DNA of 64,000 nucleotides, from positions 1,612,001 through 1,676,000 of the forward strand of contig JASVEC010000003.1 of NCBI GenBank assembly GCA_030770535.1, given 5' to 3'. The translations under genes and the position numbers were made by a program. Under the pieces are notes generated by a model. The model worked only from the letters and a program-made list of their open reading frames with translations. It had not been told where the DNA came from and made no database searches. Shown piece after piece: positions 57,724 through 64,000 of this stretch. Origin of the DNA: Batkoa obscura (lineage: Eukaryota > Entomophthoromycota > Entomophthoromycetes > Entomophthorales > Batkoaceae). Within the stretch, counting starts at the first letter, position 1, and the number at the start of each line of letters is the position of its first letter.

Positions 57724-57947
57724 CACCTTAGTTTTGTATTTTTTTTAATATATACCTTTTAAATATATAAATTAAAAATAAATTATTTTCATTAATTTAT
57801 CTTTTTATAATATCTTATTTAGTTTTTTTGATAAAGAATTCATGCTAATCTTTAATTTTTTTAAAACAATTTTTTATCTTTTTTTTGAAATTAAAAATTC
57901 AATTTTTTTTTAATTTTAATAAAGTCCCATTTTAAAAAAATAATAGA

Positions 57948-58866
57948 ATGAGTGCTCTCAAAAATATATGGATAGCTGCATCTGATGGTGATTTAGAAGT
58001 AGTTAAAGTAAGTTAATTTAATAACAAAATAAACATCAAAGTATATTAAAAATTTATAATAGTCTTATCTTGAATCTGGAATACCCGTAGATACTAAAGA
58101 TCCATATGGTTATACACCCTTGTAAGTATACAATATACTATTTTTAATAATAATAATATCCCACTTTTCAAAACAAAACTATGAATTCAATTTAATTCTT
58201 CATACTTCATTAAATTTAAAGCTCAAAATGGATACTAAGATAGATGTTTTTTTAGGAGTGCTTCTGTAAGTTATGATCATTATGATTTAGCTACTTATTT
58301 AATTGAACAAGGGGCTAATGTAAATATCGTTGACTTTGATAACGAAACCCCATTACATCATTGTGAATCTATAAGATGTGCTAAATTATTAATTGATGCT
58401 GGTGCTAATCCAAATTTAAAAAATAATGAAGGTGTTTATGTAAGTTTTTTTTAAATCTTTTTATAAAGTATTATATTATCTTTGTTAGTTAGTATCAGAA
58501 GAATAAGTTAAATTTTATTCATTTATTTAATAATAGTTTCATTGGAATTAATTATTTTTCTTTTTTTTTTAGCCTTATCAAACTGCTTATGAAGAAGAAA
58601 ATATCGAGTTATATGAATATCTTTATCAATTAAGTGAAGATAAAATCGAGTCAAATAATAATCAATTACAACATGTCGATTATGATGGCAATGAAAAAGA
58701 AGAGAATGATGTGGATTTAAATGATGATTTTATTAATAAATTTGATCAAGTGATGAAAGATGAAACTTTTGAAACAGAAGAAGAAAGAGATAAAAAATTA
58801 GGGGATTTAGTATTGAATTTATTAGCGGATAAAGTTAAGGGTAACAACGAAGATAAGGGAGAATAA
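57948..58866 (+). CDS. small ankyrin-repeat protein
   Basis: Four short exons encode MSALKNIWIAASDGDLEVVKS, then GIPVDTKDPYGYTPLSASVSY, LATYLIEQGANVNIVDFDNETPLHH and AKLLIDAGANPNLKNNEG, each an ankyrin repeat with the TPL and GANxN signatures. The C-terminal half is acidic and helical (EEENIELYEYLYQL, then an Asp/Glu/Asn-rich stretch) and ends NEDKGE. About three repeats are visible. Such small cytosolic proteins with an acidic tail are found in many fungi; no specific partner can be named. It follows the NELF-C/D gene by about 225 bases on the same strand. Confidence 0.82.
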
Positions 58867-59361
58867 ATAATAAAAATAAGATTTGAATTTGTTGTATAGG
58901 AAATCAGTAATTTTATTATAAGGTTAGAAATTGAATCAAATGTGTTCTAAAAGTTATTGCAAGATAGAATAGAATTATTGAATTTTTCAAATTGAATTGT
59001 ATCTTTTAAGCTTTTTTTTAATTAAGTTTTTAGTTTTTTAAAGTTATTGTTATATCAAATTATTTATAATATCATTAGTTAATAGAATAAGTTTATTAAT
59101 ACTTTAATATAATTTTAAAAAAAAATTCAAATTAATAAATTCAAAAATTGAAAATAAATTACTATTTTTAGTAGTTTTTAGAACTAATTTTAATTAATGA
59201 AGTTTTGGAAATAAAAGAATGAAAATAGTAGTAAGGAAGAAATTAATAAATTAAAAAGTTGATGTTTTTCTTATTTAAGAGAACTAATAAATTAATAATG
59301 AAACTAAATAACAAGTACATAAAATGATTATTTATCTTTTTTAAAATTCTATCAATTTATT
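58867..59361. other. spacer, no gene seen
   Basis: A+T-rich DNA upstream of the S41-like gene. Nothing recognised. Confidence 0.5.
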
Positions 59362-61557
59362 ATGAAGTTCAATATTCTAATATATTTATTATTCTTTGTA
59401 ACAATTCATTGTAAAGATTGGGTTAAAGATGATAAAGGCAACAATTTAAACATTCAACAAACTCAACCTCAAGAAAAAGATACTTCATTTAATAGTGATC
59501 CAACTATTAGTAACAATGTACCATTATTAGAAAAAATGATTCAACCGGAAGATCACAATACTATTATCACAACTCATGATCCATGTATTGATATTAATAA
59601 TTATAATCAAACATATACCTATGATCAAATCCTCAACTGTTATAATTCATTTCCCTTTGATCCCAAGATTCGAGATGGTGTTTTAGATACTTTATGGAAA
59701 TTATTACCATTTTATGTATTCTCAGATGTGGCTCGTAAACGTTCTGTTGATGCTATTAAAGGAGGAAAAACAATTGATATGGAAACTATGTTAGCTGTAT
59801 TAAGAGTTAAAAATTATACTAAAGATCGATTATTTCATAAAGATATCTCCGATTTATTTCTTGAATTAAGAGATGGTCATACTATTTATTTACCAAAATG
59901 TTATTCTAGTTTTCAATTTTTATTACCATTTCCATTAGTATTAATAGAAAAAGATGGAAAATTGATAGTGAAAGTTAAAGGAGGATTACCTTATCTTGAA
60001 AGAGAAATAGAAACTTGGAAATCAATGGGAATTAATGTATTTGAATTTGATAATGCAATAGTAGAAAAAATTGATAATAAAGAAGCTATTATAGCCATTG
60101 AAGAAATAGCTGATACTCGATATGGAACTTCAAGAGATCCACATTCTAGAATGAATGGCGCATTATCTAGTTTTAAACTAATTAACGGTACTTGGAAATG
60201 GGATTTTGGTGCTTTTGTTGAAGCTAATTTACCACCAAAAAAAAGTCATGTTTTATTTGAATTCAATATAAATGGAAATAAAGTGATATTAAATGTACCT
60301 TATTTAGCTAGAGCAGTATATCAAGGTGAATTTAAGGATAGTAAAAGTTATTATGAGTTATTATGTAAAAATCAAAGGAAAGATTATAATCAAGAAGTTA
60401 AAGAATTGCAACAATTTGAAAATGAAAGAGTTGAAATGCAAAAGAAAGAAGAAATTGAATTAAAAAAGATAATTAATATGAATATTAAATTAAATGAATC
60501 ACAATTAAAAAGTATAAGTCAAGATCAAATTAATTTAAAAGTACCAATATTAGATGGACAATTTGTTAAATTTTATATATTTAATAAGAATATTGGTATA
60601 ATTGTTATGAATAATTTTGATTCTTCTTGTAATGATTTTTTATTTAAAAAAGAATATATTATTGGCTTTAAATTATTTCAAAAATATAAAGTAGAAAAAT
60701 TAATATTAGATTTAAGTAACAACCCCGGTGGCGTTGTATGTCATGGATATTCTATATTAAAATATTTATTACCAAAATCTTTATTTCAACCTTTTTTATT
60801 AGATATGCATCTTAATCCCATTTTAATTAATTTGTTAATTATTGATAATACAGTTGGATCACCATTTAATCCCATAGACAAATATAATAAAAATCATACT
60901 AAATATCGAGATGTAACTGAATTATTACCAAAAGGTGAAGAAAGATGGGATGTAGAGAATCGATATACTAATTTTTTTTATAATGATTGTGAAAGTGAAG
61001 ATTTCTTATCAAATTTAAAAAAGGATCCCGAATTTATACCATTTAATTTAAATGATCTAACTTTAGTAACTAATTCCATATGTTATTCTACTTGTGGTTT
61101 ATTTGTTAATTCTTTACAAGAATTAACAAATACAATTACTTATTCTATTGGGGGTTCTAAAATGATATCCAATCGTAAACCTACTGCAGGTAGTATGAAT
61201 GGTGCTAATGTATTACCTTATTCAAGTTTATTAAGTATGTTAAGTTATTTTAATCTTACGGACCATCCTCTTGCACCCAAAGACTTCCCAGTACAAGCTG
61301 GATTTTCAATGACTTTAATGCAAGCTTATTCACATTTTCCAGATAAAAAGGGCTTACCTATACCATTGGAATTCTTAGCTAGACCAGCTAAAAGACATTT
61401 TTATTATGATGAAGATACTATTAATCATCCTGAATATGTTTGGTTAAAAATTGCTAAAGATCGAAACTATATTAATTCTCATCGTAAAGTTAAAAAAATG
61501 TTATCCCATTTAAGTAATATGTTTAAATCATTATTTGTTATACCTATTAAAAAATAA
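59362..61557 (+). CDS. secreted S41-family (CPAF-like) protease
   Basis: An intronless gene of 731 residues with a signal peptide (MKFNILIYLLFFVTIHC). The N-terminal part has LRVKNYTKDRLFHKDISDLF and ELRDGHTIYLPKCYSSF, and the central part LPYLEREIETWKSMG with a GALSSFKLINGTWKWDFG block. The C-terminal tail-protease fold shows ILDLSNNPGGVVCHGY and the putative nucleophile Ser576 in NSICYSTCGLFVNSLQ, followed by GGSKM. These are hallmarks of fungal S41/CPAF-like (ustP-type) secreted proteases. About 731 residues is the usual size. Substrate unknown. A Lys/Glu-rich helix (about residues 350-375) separates the two halves. Confidence 0.82.
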   Translation: MKFNILIYLLFFVTIHCKDWVKDDKGNNLNIQQTQPQEKDTSFNSDPTISNNVPLLEKMIQPEDHNTIITTHDPCIDINNYNQTYTYDQILNCYNSFPFDPKIRDGVLDTLWKLLPFYVFSDVARKRSVDAIKGGKTIDMETMLAVLRVKNYTKDRLFHKDISDLFLELRDGHTIYLPKCYSSFQFLLPFPLVLIEKDGKLIVKVKGGLPYLEREIETWKSMGINVFEFDNAIVEKIDNKEAIIAIEEIADTRYGTSRDPHSRMNGALSSFKLINGTWKWDFGAFVEANLPPKKSHVLFEFNINGNKVILNVPYLARAVYQGEFKDSKSYYELLCKNQRKDYNQEVKELQQFENERVEMQKKEEIELKKIINMNIKLNESQLKSISQDQINLKVPILDGQFVKFYIFNKNIGIIVMNNFDSSCNDFLFKKEYIIGFKLFQKYKVEKLILDLSNNPGGVVCHGYSILKYLLPKSLFQPFLLDMHLNPILINLLIIDNTVGSPFNPIDKYNKNHTKYRDVTELLPKGEERWDVENRYTNFFYNDCESEDFLSNLKKDPEFIPFNLNDLTLVTNSICYSTCGLFVNSLQELTNTITYSIGGSKMISNRKPTAGSMNGANVLPYSSLLSMLSYFNLTDHPLAPKDFPVQAGFSMTLMQAYSHFPDKKGLPIPLEFLARPAKRHFYYDEDTINHPEYVWLKIAKDRNYINSHRKVKKMLSHLSNMFKSLFVIPIKK

Positions 61558-61682
61558 AAATAAATAAAGTTAAATTTTAATAAGGCTATTATTATTATTT
61601 ATAGTTAATAAAATGATCTAATTCTTTTTTGAATTATTTGAATTTTTGAATTTATTAAATAGAAGTAGAAATTAAATTAAAC

Positions 61683-62255
61683 TTAACCGAGTAGTTTCAT
61701 AGTAAGTTCAAAACTAAAAGATTGAATTAAATTAAAATTAAAATCAATAGTACATAATCCTTACCCCAAAAAAGTAGATGAAGCAGCTGGTATAGTCCTC
61801 AATAAACATGGAGTTAATCCTTTGAAAAACCCTTTAATCCCTTGTTCTTTGAAAATACTATTAGCACATTGCCAAGCTGAATTCAACTTTCTATCCTTGC
61901 CCAATTTATCAGCTTGAATATTAGTTTTAATTACGTCAATTGGGTAACTTGACAACCAATAGCCAAACCCTGCTAATATACCATAACTAGCAACATATGT
62001 CATTGGAATTTGAGTACGATCAATAAGATTATTTTGATTGATATGAGATTGTATTAATAATTCATAAGTTGAAAAATAAATACCATAAGCTTGAAAATCC
62101 CTTATCATAGTTAATATTTGACCATGGTAAATACCTTTGATTCCATAATGACGATAAATGTGTTTGATTAATTCAATTGGGGATTGATTCTTTATCCCTC
62201 GGTTCATTTGTTGTTTGATTCTAATATGTTCGACTGGGCCTTTATTATATAATAG

Positions 62256-62288
<33 letters not shown>

Positions 62289-62904
62289 TGATTAATTATT
62301 TATTTTTTATCTTAAATCAATAAACTTACCTGCTACTATAGTATTAGCCAATCCAGATAAAGCCCCTGAAAGATACAATTCATTAATTGTAAAACCTTTT
62401 CCATCTTTTTTAAAGTATCGTTTCATTCTTTCTAAACTAATAAATTGAATAGCAACGCATAAACCTACTCCTAATAAAGGAGTTAAAGTCCCCTATAAGT
62501 TCATGTTAATTATAATAAAAAAGATAATATGCTTTATAAGTTACCTTATAAAAAGCCAATGCTCCCTCTTCTTGAAATATTCTAACGATACAATCTGTTA
62601 CACCTTTATATGGGAGAATATTATTGGATATTGAATTGGATTGTAAACGCTAGAATCCAAGTTCCACTTAGTAGTTAAAAAGTAGATGGAAACAAAATAG
62701 TAACTTACCACTTTAACAGTATCAAAGGGCTGTCAACAGATGGAAAATAAAAAGATTTAATAATTAACTAGAAAGTTCTAAGGGAACATTGGAAATTTTT
62801 ACCTGTCCAGCTAAAACTTGAAAACTACCAGCTACAGTACCAGCTAAACAATCTTTCACTGAGCGACTTAATTCAAATGTGGGTTTCTTTTGTAAGGAAG
62901 TCAT
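61683..62904 (-). CDS. mitochondrial carrier protein, YMC/CRC-like, paralogue 2
   Basis: A paralogue of the carrier at 28.8-29.9 kb with the same exon plan. It starts MTSLQKKPTFELSRSVKDCL. Repeat signatures: PFDTVKV-RLQ (from a 21-base micro-exon at 62709-62729), PVEHIRIKQQ and YPIDVIKTNIQ. The last exon (61683-61713) gives FELTMKLLG after an intron of about 45 bases. The second signature ends KQQ rather than the usual R-x-Q, and the segment RDFQAYGIYFSTYE replaces REFIGYGAYFAAYE. It may transport a different substrate. Both carriers have an AAT-rich intron between VSG/VAG and PVEHIR. Confidence 0.9.
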
Positions 62905-63655
62905 TCTATTATATAAAGAAGATAATAAAATCCAAAGTAATTGATAAATAAGAAATGAATTTGAAATTTTTTTTTGAGTTTTTTATTTCATTTTAATACT
63001 TGAAATTAGCTCATTCAGCTTATTGATGAGCTCATCAAGAAAAAAAACATGGTTTCAAGTCACATAGTTTTTAAATTTAGTAAATCAACCAGTTGTTAAC
63101 TTATAAAAATTTAATGATTAAGTTCTAGTCCAAGGTAAAAAAAATTAGTTTTTGAATTTTATTATACAAAAAGCAACAAAATAACTTCAATATTATAAAT
63201 ATAAACTATTAATAACCTAGTTTTAGTTATAGAATTTATAACTATTTTAAAATTAATTATTTTAATTAAATAAGTATAATGAATAGAAGTAATAAATTAA
63301 AAATTAATTTTAAAAATGAAGAATTTGTTGAATTTTAAGCTGTATTGAATTTTTTTAAATTATTAATTGAAATCTAATTTTTTTCGTTCAAATTAGAAAT
63401 AGATTATTTTTTGCGTTATTCTTTTTTGTTTAAATTTGAATATATTTTTGATTCAAATTGTTGATGAATTTTAAAATCCTATTTTTTTAAATTGGATTCA
63501 TTAAAAACTTTAAATAGCTTAAATTTTAAGTTTTTAAATTTATAAGCTTTTAATATATAGCTAATTAAGTTTATAAGCTTTTAATATATAATTAACTAAA
63601 TTTTAAAAGCTTAATTGTCTTATTTTTTTTTAAATAATTAATTTTTTTAACTATA
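62905..63655. other. A+T-rich end region, no gene seen
   Basis: Extremely A+T-rich DNA with short direct repeats (AAGCTTTTAATATATA twice near 63545-63590). No gene recognised. Confidence 0.5.
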
Positions 63656-63753
63656 TAGAGATGTATTTTTTTGCTTAAGAATTTTACTACCAATTTTTCC
63701 GCTCAAACAACGTTTAAAAAATGGAAAAAGTGATGAAGCCAAAAAAACACTCA
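63656..63753 (-). mobile_element. ~100-bp MITE-like element, copy 11
   Basis: TAGAGATGTATTTTTTTG at the left, the core CGCTCAAACAACGTTTAAAA, and AAACACTCA at the right, flanked by TA. Confidence 0.75.
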
Positions 63754-63788
63754 TATGCTAAAATTTAGAAACGAATCTGATAGAACAG

Positions 63789-63932
63789 CTTGCAGTTAGA
63801 TGTTTTCATTCTTTTTAATTTGTAGCTAAGTTATTTCAATATGAAATTAAGTTATTCTAAAGCTATAGTTCTTAAATTCATGCTAAAAAAATTAACTACA
63901 ATTAAAAACAATGGAAACATCTAACTGCAAAG
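63789..63932. mobile_element. second small inverted-repeat element (144 bp)
   Basis: CTTGCAGTTAGATGTTTTC at the left, and at the right the reverse complement of a near-identical sequence (GGAAACATCTAACTGCAAAG). The arms match for about 37 bases with a few differences and end GTAG/CTAC. It is unrelated in sequence to the ~100-bp family and is the only copy in the window, so it is called a MITE-like candidate. Confidence 0.6.
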
Positions 63933-64000
63933 CATTCTTCTAAATTTAAAATTGTCTTATCAGGTACAAATATAGAAATAATGGGTCAACTTAACTAGTA

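Overview
The window looks like nuclear DNA of a very A+T-rich fungus, most likely an early-diverging zygomycete of the Conidiobolus (Entomophthoromycotina) kind. This is an inference from four things: many introns of about 45-80 bases with GTAAGT-like donors and CTAAC-like branch sites; spliceosomal, ribosomal and mitochondrial-carrier genes; secreted subtilisin, trypsin, expansin-like and S41 proteins with fungal P450s; and cytosolic-type tRNAs. No prokaryotic operon, CRISPR array, LTR element or viral gene was seen.

Layout. 0-4.5 kb: two small cysteine-rich secreted proteins and a PARN-type deadenylase. 4.7-11.1 kb: tRNA-Lys, a calcineurin-like phosphoesterase, a DUF4436-like membrane protein, the splicing factor Prp3, ribosomal protein eL42 and a CsbD-like protein. 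11-18.9 kb: a gene-poor stretch with short inverted-repeat elements, an Atg22-like transporter, tRNA-Glu and a secreted expansin-like protein. 18.9-26.3 kb: a membrane-anchored SPRY/PPxY protein and two tandem P450 genes. 27.5-41.2 kb: RWDD1/Gir2, a mitochondrial carrier, a trypsin, a MAT2B-like reductase, two tandem 2-oxoglutarate oxygenases, an unrecognised multi-exon gene, Iwr1 and a second SPRY/PPxY protein. 43-49 kb: one intact and one decayed P450 on the minus strand. 49-52 kb: gene-poor. 52.2-62.9 kb: a subtilisin, an alpha/beta hydrolase, a NELF-C/D homologue, an ankyrin protein, an S41-like secreted protein and a second mitochondrial carrier.

Themes. (1) Recent duplication and gene conversion: four P450s, two oxygenases, two SPRY/PPxY proteins, two carriers and two secreted cysteine-rich proteins, several sharing long identical tracts that include introns. 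(2) A family of about 100-bp inverted-repeat elements (11 copies), one of which can be compared with its empty site in a duplicated segment. (3) RNA polymerase II and RNA metabolism genes (Iwr1, NELF-C/D, Prp3, PARN). The NELF subunit is the most notable, because model yeasts lack NELF. (4) Unusual gene structure: a 21-nt micro-exon encoding a carrier signature in two paralogues, and introns whose donor site runs straight into an AAT microsatellite.

All identities come from reading translated sequence by eye. Exon limits of multi-exon genes were inferred from frame and splice motifs and may be off by a few bases. No database search was run.
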